A stretch of DNA of 64,000 bases from Lewinellaceae bacterium (GCA_016708875.1 JADJFA010000031.1:1-64000); one strand, 5' to 3'; shown: positions 7,396-17,946, counted from the stretch's first letter. Numbers and translations are program-made. Notes: generated from the sequence alone by a model not told the origin.

Positions 7396-10136
7396 TGGAC
7401 TATTGGAAGTAGTAAATTGGGACTAAACAATGTTTTGTGCTCGACGGCAACAAGTCTAGTGGCCATGGGCTGAGTAGCTGCGCATAGTCGGCTATATGAG
7501 ACCAAGGGTCTGGATTCATCATTTATCCTTAATCCTGTTGCGCACCAATTTCTCAATTCCACTGCATGAAAAACTATCAGCGAGACGAGTATGCAGCCGC
7601 CGAGTTCTTTCAAAGTGAGTGTCTGGGTGGAAAAAATGTCCTGTAAAAAAGGCACATAAAGCAAGGCCAGTTGCATCACGAACGTAAACAGCACGGCGCC
7701 AATCAACGGCAGGTTGCTGAAAATGCCCTGCCGGAAAAGGAAAAAATGCTCGCTGCGAATGGCCAGAACGTGCCCCATTTGGCTGAAACAAAGTACCGTA
7801 AAAACGTAGGTCTGCCATTTTGGGTCGTCGTTTTGCATTGCCCAAGCCTGCACGCCGACGCAAATCGCGCCGATGAGCAAGCCCACCCAGAGGACGTGCC
7901 AGCCGAGGCCGTGCGCGAAAATGCTTTCGCCCGGTTTGCGGGGCGGCAGTTGCATTATGTTCTTTTCGCCAGGTTCGCCGGCGAGGGCAAGGGCGGGGAA
8001 CCCGTCGGTCACGAGGTTGACCCAAAGGATGTGGATGGGCAGCAACGGGATGGGCAGCCCTAAGAGCGGGGCAAGGAAAATCGTCCAGATTTCACCGCTG
8101 TTGCCCGTCAGGATGTACTTGATGAACTTACGGATGTTCTCAAAAATGCGCCGCCCCTCGCGCACCGCTTTGACGATTGTGGCGAAATTGTCGTCTAGCA
8201 AAATCATGTGCGCGGCTTCTTTCGATACGTCGGTGCCAGTGATGCCCATGGCCACGCCGATGTTGGCGCGACGCAGGGCGGGGGCATCGTTCACGCCGTC
8301 GCCGGTCATGGCAACGAACTGGTTTTTGCTTTGCAATGCCTTGACTATCTGCAATTTTTGCTCCGGCGATACACGGGCATAAACTTTTATCCGCTCGATT
8401 TCATCCTCGAATTCTTGTTCCGACAATTTCAGCAAGGCTGCGCCGGTGATGATTTTGTCGTCCGGGCTGTTCAAAATGCCAATTTGCCGGGCGATTGCGG
8501 TGGCCGTTACAGGGTGGTCGCCGGTAATCATGACAGGCACGATGCCCGCTGTCTGGCAGTCAGCAATGGCTTGCGTGGCTTCTTGGCGGGGCGGGTCAAT
8601 CATGCCAGCGATTCCGAGGCATTGCAGTCGGGTTTCGAGGGTGAAAAAATCAAGTTCGGCGGGTAGTTCGTCCAGTACGCGGTAGCCGTAGGCTAAAACG
8701 CGGAGGCCCTTTTCGGCCATTTTTTCGGCCTCGACGGTCATGTCGGTTTCGTCCGCGTCGTCGGCGCAGACTCCTAGGACGGATTCGAGCGCGCCTTTTG
8801 TTATCACCAAAAATTTTCCGTCGCCCCGGCGGTGGACGGTCGTCATCATTTTTCGGACGGAATCGAAGGGTAGCTCGGCCACCCTCGGATAATCGGCGGG
8901 CCGCAGAGCGATCAAATTCGCTTGCGCAAAAACGGACAGCGCAACCTCAGTGGATTCGCCCGTCGGTTCGCCTGCCTCGTTTTTTTGCACGTCGTGGTTG
9001 AGCGACATGGCGAGTAAAAGGCCATCTTTCGGAGTGCTGAGCGATGCGTGATGGCCGATGGGCGTTACGGCCTCCTGTGAGCCGTCCACCTCCTGCTGCC
9101 TACCGTCTGGCGCCCAGATTTGGGTGACGGTCATCCGGTTTTGGGTGAGCGTCCCGGTTTTGTCGGTGCAAATGAAAGTGACGGAACCAAGGGTTTCGAC
9201 GGCGGGGAGTTTTCGGATGAGGGCATTTTTTTGCACCATCCGCCGCGCACCGAGGGCGAGGGCAATGGTGACGACGGCGGGCAAAGCCTCTGGGATGCCT
9301 GCCACGGCGACCGAAATAGCGGTCATCAACATCGGGATTAGGTCTTCGCCACGCAACAGGCCAGTGACATAAATGATGGCGCAGATGCCTAAAACCGCGA
9401 GCGAAAGTTTTTTGCTGAATGCGGCGAGGCGCACCTGAAGGGGGGTGAGCACTTCGTCCCCCTGCAAAAGCTGGGCTATGCGCCCGATTTCGGTGTTCAT
9501 CCCGGTTGCGACGACCACCCCCCTACCGCGTCCGTAGGTGACGAGGGTACTTTTATAGGCCATGTTGGTGCGGTCGCCGAGGGGCAGTTGCTCGCCGTGT
9601 AGTTCGTCGGTCTGTTTTTCGACCGCGTGCGATTCGCCCGTGAGCGAGGCTTCTTCTATTTTTATGGAATGCGATTCGAGCAGGCGGATGTCGGCGGGCA
9701 CCATGTTTCCCGCTTCGAGCAAGACCACATCACCCGGCACGAGTTCGGTGGCGCTTAGGTGAACGGGCATCCCATTTCGCAGGACGGTGGCGGAGGGGGC
9801 GGACATTTTTTTCAAAGCCTCCATCGCTTTTTCCGCCCGGTATTCCTGCACGAAACCGACGATGGCATTGAGCACCACGATTATCAAAATCACGACCGTG
9901 TCTTTCACGTCGCCAATCATGCCCGACAAGACGGCGGCGGCCATCAAAATCAGAATCATCGTGTCCTTGAATTGGAGCAAAAACAGGAGCCACACAGGTT
10001 TTTTCCTCTTTTCCAACAGTTCGTTGCGGCCAAATTCGAGGAGCCGCTCACCTGATTGAGAAGTGGTGAGGCCAGTGGGTTGGCTGCCGGTGAGTTGGAG
10101 AGCTTCTTCTTTGTTGATTAGATGCCAGTTCATCAT
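7371..10136 (-). CDS. Calcium-translocating P-type ATPase (P2-type)
   Basis: About 921 residues. A PMCA/SERCA-like cation pump using ATP to move Ca2+ out of the cytosol. Visible order: cation-ATPase N-terminal domain, two membrane helices, actuator TGESHAVEKQ, phosphorylation motif CTDKTGTLTQNRMTV (catalytic Asp), a nucleotide-binding domain, hinge TGDGVNDAPALRRANIGVAM, then C-terminal membrane helices with LWVNLVTDGFPALALA. The frame runs ~100 codons further upstream through the antiporter's 3' end, but MMNWHLINKEEAL is the natural start; ATG 10133 is equally possible. It follows the antiporter by about 11 bases, so both were probably one Ca2+ efflux operon. The tail after ELRNW is unusually long (~45 residues) and runs into the terminator. 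Confidence 0.9.
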   Translation of the reverse strand: MMNWHLINKEEALQLTGSQPTGLTTSQSGERLLEFGRNELLEKRKKPVWLLFLLQFKDTMILILMAAAVLSGMIGDVKDTVVILIIVVLNAIVGFVQEYRAEKAMEALKKMSAPSATVLRNGMPVHLSATELVPGDVVLLEAGNMVPADIRLLESHSIKIEEASLTGESHAVEKQTDELHGEQLPLGDRTNMAYKSTLVTYGRGRGVVVATGMNTEIGRIAQLLQGDEVLTPLQVRLAAFSKKLSLAVLGICAIIYVTGLLRGEDLIPMLMTAISVAVAGIPEALPAVVTIALALGARRMVQKNALIRKLPAVETLGSVTFICTDKTGTLTQNRMTVTQIWAPDGRQQEVDGSQEAVTPIGHHASLSTPKDGLLLAMSLNHDVQKNEAGEPTGESTEVALSVFAQANLIALRPADYPRVAELPFDSVRKMMTTVHRRGDGKFLVITKGALESVLGVCADDADETDMTVEAEKMAEKGLRVLAYGYRVLDELPAELDFFTLETRLQCLGIAGMIDPPRQEATQAIADCQTAGIVPVMITGDHPVTATAIARQIGILNSPDDKIITGAALLKLSEQEFEDEIERIKVYARVSPEQKLQIVKALQSKNQFVAMTGDGVNDAPALRRANIGVAMGITGTDVSKEAAHMILLDDNFATIVKAVREGRRIFENIRKFIKYILTGNSGEIWTIFLAPLLGLPIPLLPIHILWVNLVTDGFPALALAGEPGEKNIMQLPPRKPGESIFAHGLGWHVLWVGLLIGAICVGVQAWAMQNDDPKWQTYVFTVLCFSQMGHVLAIRSEHFFLFRQGIFSNLPLIGAVLFTFVMQLALLYVPFLQDIFSTQTLTLKELGGCILVSLIVFHAVELRNWCATGLRINDESRPLVSYSRLCAATQPMATRLVAVEHKTLFSPNLLLPIVQKRFSGNP

Positions 10137-10146
10137 TCGTCTTTTA

Positions 10147-11076
10147 TTAAATTTTACCAAAGACATAAACCAGATACAACGCAATAAGCACAACTGATTC
10201 CACCCACGATATCCCCCTTTTGTTTTTAGAAAATGACTACCAGCAAGGTAATCCCAAGTTGTACAGGCAAATCGTACCGCAAAGCCCGATTTCCATTGAG
10301 ATTTGGCTGATGGAGCCGCCCAGCCCGATGGGTACGAGCGTGTCGAAAATATTACTCCCCATGATGGTGCCGACCGACATCCCTGCCGATTTCCGTATCG
10401 CCGCGTCGATGGAAACGGCCAGTTCCGGCAGGCTCGTCCCCAATCCAATCAGCACGATGCCTACGAACGACTGCGCCACGCCCCATTTTTCGGCAAAAAA
10501 CATAGCGTTTTTCACCACCAGATGGGAGGAGAAAACCAGCGCGACAAAGCCAACCAGCAAATAAGCGGCTAATTTCAGGTAGTTTAGATGCACGTGCGCG
10601 TCGAGGTCGGTGGTTACGTTTTGGTTGCTTTTCAACAAAACCAGATAGTAAATCAGGTAGGCGGCCAGCAAAACCAGCCCGTCCGCCCGTGAAATTACGC
10701 CATCAAGACCAACTGCGAACAACAGCCCGATGGAGATGAGCAAGGCCAGCCCGTCGCGGAATAGTTCTTTTTACGGGATGGTGAAATTGAGAAACAGCCC
10801 AGCGAGACCGAGGATGATGCTGATTTGGCTAATGGAACTGCCGATGGCGTTGCCCGTAATTATCCCCGACGATTCTACGCCCTTCAAATGGAGGATGGAG
10901 GCATCAATGGAAACGAACACCTCCGGCAAATCCGTCCCGATAGCCAAAATCGCCAGCCCGACGAATGTATGGGAAAGGTTGAACCGTTTGGCGATGCCGA
11001 TGGCACTTTTTACGACCCATTTTGTGCCGAGCCAAAGGCCAACCAGGCCGGAAATAAACAGAAGAGCTTCTGTCAT
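10147..11076 (-). pseudogene. Na+/Ca2+ antiporter (CaCA family), degenerate
   Basis: An almost complete CaCA exchanger of about 309 codons. The first repeat has AIGTDLPEVFVSIDAS and GNAIGSSISQISIILGLAG; the second has GLGTSLPELAVSIDAA and GTIMGSNIFDTLVPIG, the paired alpha-repeat signatures. It is broken by TAA at 10773-10771 (CCG TAA AAA GAA, one change from CAA). Two compensating one-base shifts occur near 10275 and 10225; the frame then recovers and ends WVESVVLIALYLVYVFGKI at 10147. Three lesions suggest real decay, although assembly error is possible. It sits directly upstream of the Ca2+ ATPase. Confidence 0.8.
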
Positions 11077-11148
11077 TTTGATAATTTTTTGATAATTATA
11101 TTCCGATATCCAGTCCCCACACCTTTCGACACAAAATAAGCCGACAGG

Positions 11149-11988
11149 TTATTTGGCAGTTTTTCGAAAAACCAGCATGGGCGTTTTTGTAACGAATGAA
11201 TAGGCCTCTGACCTGCTCGAGGAGAACAGTTTGTCGAACCAGGTTTTGTTGGTATGGGTATAAAAGGCAATCATTGAAGGCTTTGTCTTTTTTACCAATT
11301 GATCCAGCTGTCCGGTAAAGCCTTCATTCACTTGGAACTTTTCGAGGAAAATCTGATCGAGGCATTCATGTTTTTGCCGCCACATAGCCTTCAGCATTTC
11401 CTTGTCCAATAATATCTGGCCGGGATAATAGAAATGTGCCAGGTCCACTTTCGCCTTCACGGATTGGGCAAACCCGACAACCTTGGAAAGCTCTTCGTTT
11501 ATGTTTTCTAAATCGGAGGCGTAAAGAACTGTTTTGATTGTCTGTACCCGATAAGTATGAGGCACTGCCAGTACCGGCACGGATGACTTGAGGATCACAA
11601 TACTGGTGTTCGTGCCGATTATCTTTTGGATGGAGCCTGCGCCCCGCGTGCTGATACAAATCAAATCGAACTTATTTCGATGGGCGTAATCCAAGATGGC
11701 ACTTTCTGGACTAAAATCCTCCAACACAGCACACCGATATGGGCCAGGAGTGACTTTCAGGGATTTGTAGTAGGCTTCCACGAAGCTTTCAAGTTGTTTT
11801 AAATGTGCCGCAGTTTGCTCCCGTATAGCGTTTTCTATACGTTTCCGATGTAATGTCGTCGGAATCAGTGCCTGAAAACAATGGAAGAATACCAACTCCA
11901 CCTCTTTCTGGGTGGCCAGTTGGATAGCAAAGCGCAAACCCGCTTTTGAATGCTTTGAGAAATCGGTGGTAACAAGTATTTTTTCCAT
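11149..11988 (-). CDS. Tandem universal stress protein (UspA family)
   Basis: 279 residues with two Usp domains in tandem. The first starts MEKILVTTDFSKHSKAG and reaches ICISTRGAGSIQKIIGTNTS, corresponding to the G-x2-G-x9-G(S/T) nucleotide-binding loop; the second starts ~KTVLYASDLENINEE. A cytosolic stress protein of unknown target. It is one of three Usp genes between 11 and 15 kb, on the same strand but not contiguous with the others (an SDR lies between). Confidence 0.85.
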   Translation of the reverse strand: MEKILVTTDFSKHSKAGLRFAIQLATQKEVELVFFHCFQALIPTTLHRKRIENAIREQTAAHLKQLESFVEAYYKSLKVTPGPYRCAVLEDFSPESAILDYAHRNKFDLICISTRGAGSIQKIIGTNTSIVILKSSVPVLAVPHTYRVQTIKTVLYASDLENINEELSKVVGFAQSVKAKVDLAHFYYPGQILLDKEMLKAMWRQKHECLDQIFLEKFQVNEGFTGQLDQLVKKTKPSMIAFYTHTNKTWFDKLFSSSRSEAYSFVTKTPMLVFRKTAK

Positions 11989-12000
11989 GAAAGATATATT

Positions 12001-12346
12001 AGGCCATCAGGTCAGGTGAAGATTTTTTTAATTGCAATAACTTCCTCATAAAACGTGCAAAATCTATTCTATTGAGATCGGAAATTTGTCCGCGCGATCA
12101 CAGACACAACCACAGCAGTATACATAACCCAGAGATCTTGAACCATGCCTACGGCAGTTATTATAACAGCCCGCCAAATATCAAAATCAATCCTTTACCT
12201 GTTAAATCTGTTTTGAAAACAGTAAACAAGGCTTGGTCCAATTTCAGAATCCAGGAGATTGCTGCCAATAAACAAATCCTGAAAACTACTGCCAAGCCTA
12301 TACCCCAGTATCTGAGCTTATTCCGTCGGTGGTCTTACACCTAGCG
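12001..12346. other. Intergenic region without a supported gene
   Basis: About 350 bases between two minus-strand genes. A 90-codon plus-strand frame (12072-12344) has no family-like features and low-complexity composition. It probably holds the promoter of the Usp gene at 11988; no clear -7 element was found. Confidence 0.5.
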
Positions 12347-13105
12347 CTACCGCGCCGTCATGCCCCCGTCAATTACCAACTCTGCCCCGGTTATATAGGA
12401 TGCTTCATCTGAAGCAAGAAACAAAGCCCCCTGTGCAATCTCAATGGCTTCGCCGATTCGACCAAGTGGGCACATGGCTTTCATCATCCCGTCTAATATA
12501 GCCGGGTCGGTTGGCAGGATTGGCTCAACCATAGGGGTCATAACGCCTCCGGGATGAATAGAATTAACCCGGATATTGAAAGGGGCAAATTCAATGGCTT
12601 GGTCTTTGGTCAGGAGCAACATGCCCGCCTTGGAAGCCGAGTATGGCGCACCGTTTCCGCCCACAATCCCAGCGATGGAAGAAATGTTCACAATGGCCGA
12701 TTTGCCCGATTTTTTAAGGGCGGGCAATGCGGTTTTTGCACCTAAAAAGGCACTGGTGAGGTTGATATTCAGGATTTTGTTCCAGCGTTCGAGCGAAGTT
12801 GCTTCCGTGGTTTCCATAGGCTGGTAGATCCCCGCGTTGTTGACGAGGATGTCAATTCTGCCAAATTTTTGGAGCGTTTTTTCCACTACTTTTTGCCAGT
12901 CGGATTCGGAGGCAACATCGTGCTGAATGCATTCGATGGCGTCACTGCCTTTCTGAAATTCCTGAACCCAGGCAAGCAATTTGTCAAACTGGATATCACT
13001 AGCCAAAACCTGCGCGCCTTCCTGAGCGAACAAACGGGCAATGGATTCTCCCATGCCCCCAGCTGCTCCGGTAACGATGGCGACTTTGTTTTGCAAACGA
13101 TTCAT
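12347..13105 (-). CDS. Short-chain dehydrogenase/reductase (SDR)
   Basis: 252 residues, a classical SDR using NAD(P)(H). TGAAGGMGESIARLF is the glycine-rich cofactor motif and VNNAGIYQP the NNAG motif. The catalytic Ser is in IVNISSIAG, with YSASKAG carrying the catalytic Tyr-x3-Lys, and a C-terminal ITGAELVIDGGMTAR. The HPGGVMTPM loop is like those of alcohol/steroid-type SDRs. Substrate unknown. It stands alone between stress genes, so it may be part of the same response (inference). Confidence 0.88.
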   Translation of the reverse strand: MNRLQNKVAIVTGAAGGMGESIARLFAQEGAQVLASDIQFDKLLAWVQEFQKGSDAIECIQHDVASESDWQKVVEKTLQKFGRIDILVNNAGIYQPMETTEATSLERWNKILNINLTSAFLGAKTALPALKKSGKSAIVNISSIAGIVGGNGAPYSASKAGMLLLTKDQAIEFAPFNIRVNSIHPGGVMTPMVEPILPTDPAILDGMMKAMCPLGRIGEAIEIAQGALFLASDEASYITGAELVIDGGMTAR

Positions 13106-13212
13106 AATTAATTTATTTGAAAAGATTTGTTGTTCTAGAATCTATTGAGGAACACGATCCATATAGCATGTCGCATACGCAAATTTTTGACCTGTATATT
13201 ACGCCAATTTTG

Positions 13213-13227
13213 TTCAGACACACTCTA
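13213..13227. repeat. Orphan copy of the MITE terminal repeat
   Basis: TTCAGACACACTCTA matches the right terminal repeat of the element at 18754-18934. It supplies the stop codon (CTA = TAG on the minus strand, 13225-13227) of the Usp gene. No partner repeat was seen nearby, so it is likely a remnant of an insertion. Confidence 0.6.
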
Positions 13228-14065
13228 GTCTTCCTCTGAAGGAATCACCAGCAGCGGAACTTTTGTATGATAAGCGACTTTTTTAGTCAAACTTTTATCT
13301 ATTAGAGCATTAAAAAAACCTTTTCTCTGGTGTGTTATCAAAGCAATCATATCCAAATCCTTTCTTGCGGAAAGTTTATCAAGCGCGCTTTGAATGTTGT
13401 CTGAGTGTGAAAAATGAAATGTAATTTTTTTATTCCCGAACATTTTCCTGATCATTGCTTTATAATCTGTTGCTAATTTGTTCTCACTGTCAGCATTGTC
13501 TTCCCTTTTATGAAAATGCCAAATCCGGATATTAGCTTTAAACTTTTTTGTCAAATTAAAAAGATATTTTAATGCGCCAATATCCCTCAACTGGTAATTG
13601 CTGCAAAAAGCAATTTCCTTCAGAATTCCTGGTTTATATTTTTCGGGAATTCCAATTACCGGGCAGCCGGATTTACTCATTATATTGGCAGTAACAGAAC
13701 CTATCAGCTTTTCTTTTAAGCCGGTCGCTCCGGTAGTCCCCATTACAATAAGGTCTGCTTTGATATTCCTTGCATAGTTGATAATACTTCTTTCTTCTAT
13801 TCCCCGGTCAACATATATTTTAATATCAGCATTCTTGTTTACATCTGAAAACTTATCTGATTTTTCCATTAATCTTATTCTCAGTTCATCTTCTGTCCTG
13901 TTATTTTCTTCTTGGCTTTTTTGGGGAACTGTAAAATCCACTTTCAAATGGCATAAATGAGTGATACAATATAAAAGTGGTACCTGATTTTTTAAAACAA
14001 TCAATGGCATATTGAAACGCTTTATCTGCGGTCTTGGAAAAATCAGTTGGAACGAGAATTTTCAT
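13225..14065 (-). CDS. Universal stress protein, one-base frameshift
   Basis: About 279 residues after correction. The true start is MKILVPTDFSKTADKAFQ at 14065. The reading changes frame in a run of six A on the coding strand (13917-13922), where five would give SSPKSQEENNRTEDE. Downstream are ADLIVMGTTGATGLKEKLIGS (nucleotide-binding loop) and a second degenerate Usp domain ending KVPLLVIPSEED. The stop lies in an orphan MITE end. It is 4 bases after the neighbouring Usp stop, hence co-transcribed with it. Confidence 0.75.
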
Positions 14066-14069
14066 AATT

Positions 14070-14900
14070 CTATCCGTGCGTCTTTTTTATTGAAAGCATC
14101 GGCGTCCATGTATGAAAAGCCATTTGCCGTGTTATACTCATACCAAATAGTTTTTCAAAAAAACTATGCTTTTGTGTGAACATCGCTATCATATCAGCTT
14201 TTTGGTCGGCAACGCATTCATTAATGCCATCTAAAATATCATCACTAAGAATTATCTGAACAGATATGGAGGGATATTTTAGTTTCTTTTTTATATCCGC
14301 TTTCATCTTTACTATATCAATTTTTTTGTCGGATGCAGGAGGCAGAACATGAATTAAGTGAATGGCTGCGCCAAAAAGTTCAGCAAACTTTATCAGCGTA
14401 TTTAATTCAGTTTCTGTTTTGTCTACATCAGAAGCATAAACAATTTTTTCAATTTCGTTAAACCTTGCATGCTCTGGGACAATGATGACAGGAATACTAC
14501 TACTGCTGATAACAGCAGCGGCATTGCTTCCAATCAAGACTTTCTGTAAGCCGCTTGCACCTTTAGTTCCCATTACAATAAAATCAACTTGATTGTGTAC
14601 GGCATAGTTTTCAATTACATCTTCAACCGGATAACCCTTGATTATTTTGTAGGTAACTTTCGGAGCATTAAATTTCGATTTAAGCTCGTTGGCAAGTTGT
14701 ATGCAATCTTGCTTCGCATTATCTGCCATTTTATCTTCAATTTCTTTCACACGTAAAGCCACCTGAGCCCGGGGCGGGCTGTTTAAGTGAACAACATGGA
14801 TCAAAACTATTTCAGCATTGAGCTTGTTAGCCATCTGTGTTGCATAGTGTGAAGCTGTGTTTGACAGTTTGGAGAAATCTGTGGGAACAAGGATCTTCAT
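14070..14900 (-). CDS. Tandem universal stress protein
   Basis: 276 residues. Domain 1 is MKILVPTDFSKLSNTASHYA ... VDFIVMGTKGASGLQKVLIGSNAA, with the ATP-loop glycines present; domain 2 begins EKIVYASDVDKTETELNT. It pairs with the next Usp gene 4 bases downstream. The role is general stress or energy limitation response in the cytosol; no specific signal is visible in the sequence. Confidence 0.87.
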   Translation of the reverse strand: MKILVPTDFSKLSNTASHYATQMANKLNAEIVLIHVVHLNSPPRAQVALRVKEIEDKMADNAKQDCIQLANELKSKFNAPKVTYKIIKGYPVEDVIENYAVHNQVDFIVMGTKGASGLQKVLIGSNAAAVISSSSIPVIIVPEHARFNEIEKIVYASDVDKTETELNTLIKFAELFGAAIHLIHVLPPASDKKIDIVKMKADIKKKLKYPSISVQIILSDDILDGINECVADQKADMIAMFTQKHSFFEKLFGMSITRQMAFHTWTPMLSIKKTHG

Positions 14901-15087
14901 ATTGCCTGCATTTAATAATTGTTAGTAACTGGTTAGCCTCTCAGGAGACACGATACAAGTCGCTGAAGATTGATTGAACCTTGTGCAATTGTGACTCCAA
15001 TTCTATCACCCGGAGAGTTAGACGCTCCACAACTGAAACAAAATCTTTTATCAGTTGGTGACAACTTGATATGTCGGTAAGCAGCTC

Positions 15088-15180
15088 CTACTTAGACATT
15101 GAAAATTCCTTGTTGGATATTGGAAGCAGGGCAGCTTTCGCAACTTGGGAAAAGTCTATGGGAACAAGTATCTTTTTCAT
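15088..15180 (-). pseudogene. Universal stress protein fragment
   Basis: A 30-codon remnant beginning MKKILVPIDFSQVAKAA, a Usp N-terminus, which then loses similarity (LPISNKEFSMSK) and stops. The rest of the Usp domain is not seen in any frame nearby. It is probably a deletion remnant of a fourth Usp copy. Confidence 0.6.
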
Positions 15181-15596
15181 AATCTGACGTTGCAGTTTTG
15201 TTTTGCTGGGACAAAGGTTTGGGAGATACCCGCCCATAAAGATGATTTCTGTCACGATGTTAGTTGATTTTTTACCAAAAATTAAAAACCTCTGCTCTAG
15301 TGCCATCTCCGTTGGGTGGCCTCTGATTGGACGACCATTTGAAGCCAATTCATGCATTATTGGCCGGACACGGCACTTGTTAAATGAAGTACAAGTGTGA
15401 ATCCTACAACTGAAGGCTGCCGTCCAAACAATGAAGGATGTTATTACAAAACCGAAATCGTCCGGTACAACTATAACATGGCCACCCAAACCTTGTCATA
15501 GATCAGTTGCCCTTTGTGCCTGTCAAAAACTGTGTAAAATCAAAGTTGCTACAAGAAATAACATCACAAATGGTGACAACCTGTAGCATTTTCTGG
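15181..15596. other. Intergenic region without a supported gene
   Basis: About 415 bases between the Usp fragment and carbonic anhydrase. Frames here are short and not family-like; I see no promoter, RNA gene or repeat in it. Confidence 0.45.
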
Positions 15597-16263
15597 TTAC
15601 AATCCATTCGAAGAAGTAGTATTAACTATAAGCGAACTCTGGTAAAATACCACCTCGCCTGTAGTGATGTCGTGCGTGCCACCCGACAAGCCCTATTTCT
15701 TGTTTTTCTATCATCTCTTTTAGAATAGGACTCCGCTCCACAATGCTTTTAACGGTTCGCTTTACATTAATAGCCGTTACTTTTTCTACAAACACCCCGT
15801 TGCCTGAATTGCGGTTTTCGTTGGTAGTCATTTCATCATCAACGGCAGGTCTTATTTTAGCCAGTAAAGCCGTCAGGTTGCCCATTTCAACATGGTCGCA
15901 AGCCCCTCTTACCGCACCGCACTTGGTGTGTCCCAGTACTACAATGATTTTTGAACCGGCGACTTTGCAGGCAAATTCCATGCTGCCCAAAATATCTTCA
16001 TTGATGATATTACCGGCAATACGGATACTAAAAACATCGCCCAATCCCTGGTCAAAAATAAGTTCGGCCGAAGTCCTGCTGTCAATACAACTTAGGATGA
16101 CTGCAAAAGGATATTGCCCGTCCGACGTTTCATTGGCCTGTTGCAAAAGATTACGGTTCACTTTCAGGTTGTTGACAAATCGCTTGTTTCCTTCCTTTAA
16201 CAATTCCAACGCCATGGAAGGTGTGATGGCATCTTGCATTTCCTTAGTTAAAGTCTTCATCAA
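15597..16263 (-). CDS. Beta-class carbonic anhydrase, one-base frameshift near the end
   Basis: About 221 residues after correction; interconverts CO2 and bicarbonate. Zinc ligands are visible: CIDSRTS (Cys, Asp-Arg pair) and HTKCGAVRGA (His and Cys), plus the GNI segment of beta-CAs. The frame as read ends WHARHHYRR...; removing one G from the GGG at 15682-15684 restores GLVGGTHDITTGEVVFYQSS and a stop at 15597. The next gene upstream on this strand is a SulP transporter, a common bicarbonate-uptake pairing. Confidence 0.85.
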
Positions 16264-16370
16264 TTTACTTTTTATGATTGTGAATAAAAATTGTGTTTAA
16301 GAAGTACCGCCTTTGAATGATGAAACACCTGTTTTTGTGTGTTCACCACCCCAAAGTGGCACTTAAGTAT

Positions 16371-17921
16371 TCACGCTATTGGTTCAATAAAGTTGATTTT
16401 CTCAACGGTGATGTTTCTCGTTTTCGCATTACTCTCATAGTTCTTTATCAACTCAACTACATCATAATCAATGGACTTAGAATTGGTGCAGTCAATAATC
16501 ACTTTTGAATAGTTGGGGACAGCTTCCAATTCCCTTATCACGCTTGCTTTGTTGAAAAACGATACTTCCTCTGCCAAAACAAGGTGGTAGGTATTCATAC
16601 CCTTTTCATGGGTTACTATTTCTTTCATGTAGTGCGAATTGCGATAACTGTGGCGCAAGGCATAAAAACCGCCCATAATCATGCCCGCAATGATTCCAGT
16701 CAATAGGTCGGTCAATAATATGACAATAACCGTGACCGCAAAAGGAACAAACTGCTCCCAACCCAGTTTATACATTTGCTTGAAAAGAGCGGGTTTTGCC
16801 AATTTGTAACCTACCATTAAAAGTATGGCTGCTAAACTTGCCAATGGAATCATGTTCAAAACACTGGCTATTGTCAAAGCGCTGATCAATAAAAATACGC
16901 CGTGTAGAATGGCCGACATTTTTGTTCTGCCACCAAAAGAAATATTTGCCGAACTGCGAACAATTACCTGCGTGATTGGCAGACCACCTATCAAACCCGA
17001 AAGCACATTGCCCAAACCTTGCGCTTTTAATTCTCGGTTGGTTGGTGTGACCCGCTTGTAGGGGTCAAGTTTGTCGGTGGCTTCCACACAAAGCAAGGTT
17101 TCCAGGCTTGCAACAATTGCCAAAACAAAAGCGATTTTCCAAACCTGCCAATTTGTGATTGCTGAAAAATCGGGCAAAGTAAATTGAGCGAAAAAACCAG
17201 CCAAATTTTCGGGAACAGGGATGTTCACCACCTGGTCGGCAGCCAAACTAAAATCCAGTGTGCCATTTTGGTAAAAATAATTCATCACAATGCCCAAGAG
17301 CACCACCACGAGCGGGCCGTTTAACATGCCAAAAATTTTGTGCTTTTGGGTCAGTACTTTATCCCAAAGTATGAGGATGCCCAATGAGATGGCCGCAATT
17401 AGCAAAGCACCCGGGGTCACAAATTCCAGTGCCTTAATAATCTCGGAAAAGGTGTTTTCGCCATCTTTTTGTAAAAACGCATCATCACCCTCTGCATCCT
17501 TGTCCCAACCCAGGGCGTGCGGAATCTGTTTTAAGATGATTAAAAGCCCAATGCCTGTCAGCATACCTTTGATGACTGATGAAGGAAAAAAGTAGGCAAT
17601 AAAGCCCGCCTTGGCATATCCCAAAACGAGTTGTATGATACCCGCCAAAACGACCGCAAGCAAAAACGCCTCCCATGAACCTCCAAGCGTGGCAATGGAA
17701 GTCAATACGATTACAGCAAGTCCTGCTGCTGGGCCACTTACGCCCAACGGCGAACCGCTGGCAACTCCAACCACAATGCCTCCAACGATGCCCGCAATGA
17801 TGCCCGCAAACAAAGGTGCGCCCGATGCCAATGCGATGCCCAGACACAGGGGAACGGCGACGAAAAACACGACGATACTCGCCGGCAGGTCGTGCTTTAT
17901 TTCAGTAAAATAGTTTTTCAT
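16371..17921 (-). CDS. SulP family anion (probably bicarbonate) transporter
   Basis: 516 residues. N-terminal segment DLPASIVVFFVAVPLCLGIALA is the SulP entry motif, followed by about 10-12 membrane helices with GPAAGLAVIV and GGLPITQVIVRSSANISFGG. A short C-terminal STAS-like domain includes KVIIDCTNSKSIDYDVVELI. Family members move sulfate, bicarbonate or other anions. The neighbouring carbonic anhydrase points to bicarbonate (inference). It is divergent from a TetR-type regulator, which may control it. Confidence 0.88.
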   Translation of the reverse strand: MKNYFTEIKHDLPASIVVFFVAVPLCLGIALASGAPLFAGIIAGIVGGIVVGVASGSPLGVSGPAAGLAVIVLTSIATLGGSWEAFLLAVVLAGIIQLVLGYAKAGFIAYFFPSSVIKGMLTGIGLLIILKQIPHALGWDKDAEGDDAFLQKDGENTFSEIIKALEFVTPGALLIAAISLGILILWDKVLTQKHKIFGMLNGPLVVVLLGIVMNYFYQNGTLDFSLAADQVVNIPVPENLAGFFAQFTLPDFSAITNWQVWKIAFVLAIVASLETLLCVEATDKLDPYKRVTPTNRELKAQGLGNVLSGLIGGLPITQVIVRSSANISFGGRTKMSAILHGVFLLISALTIASVLNMIPLASLAAILLMVGYKLAKPALFKQMYKLGWEQFVPFAVTVIVILLTDLLTGIIAGMIMGGFYALRHSYRNSHYMKEIVTHEKGMNTYHLVLAEEVSFFNKASVIRELEAVPNYSKVIIDCTNSKSIDYDVVELIKNYESNAKTRNITVEKINFIEPIA

Positions 17922-17946
17922 CCCTGCAAATTTTATTTTGTTTCGG

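Noticed and set aside
5837..10448. Extended N-termini of the oxidoreductase (to 7330) and ATPase (to 10448)
   Set aside because: The added residues are read from repeats or from the antiporter's 3' end and do not match either family.
12072..12344. 90-codon plus-strand frame between Usp and SDR
   Set aside because: No family-like segment, biased low-complexity composition, and no promoter or ribosome site that fits; treated as non-coding.
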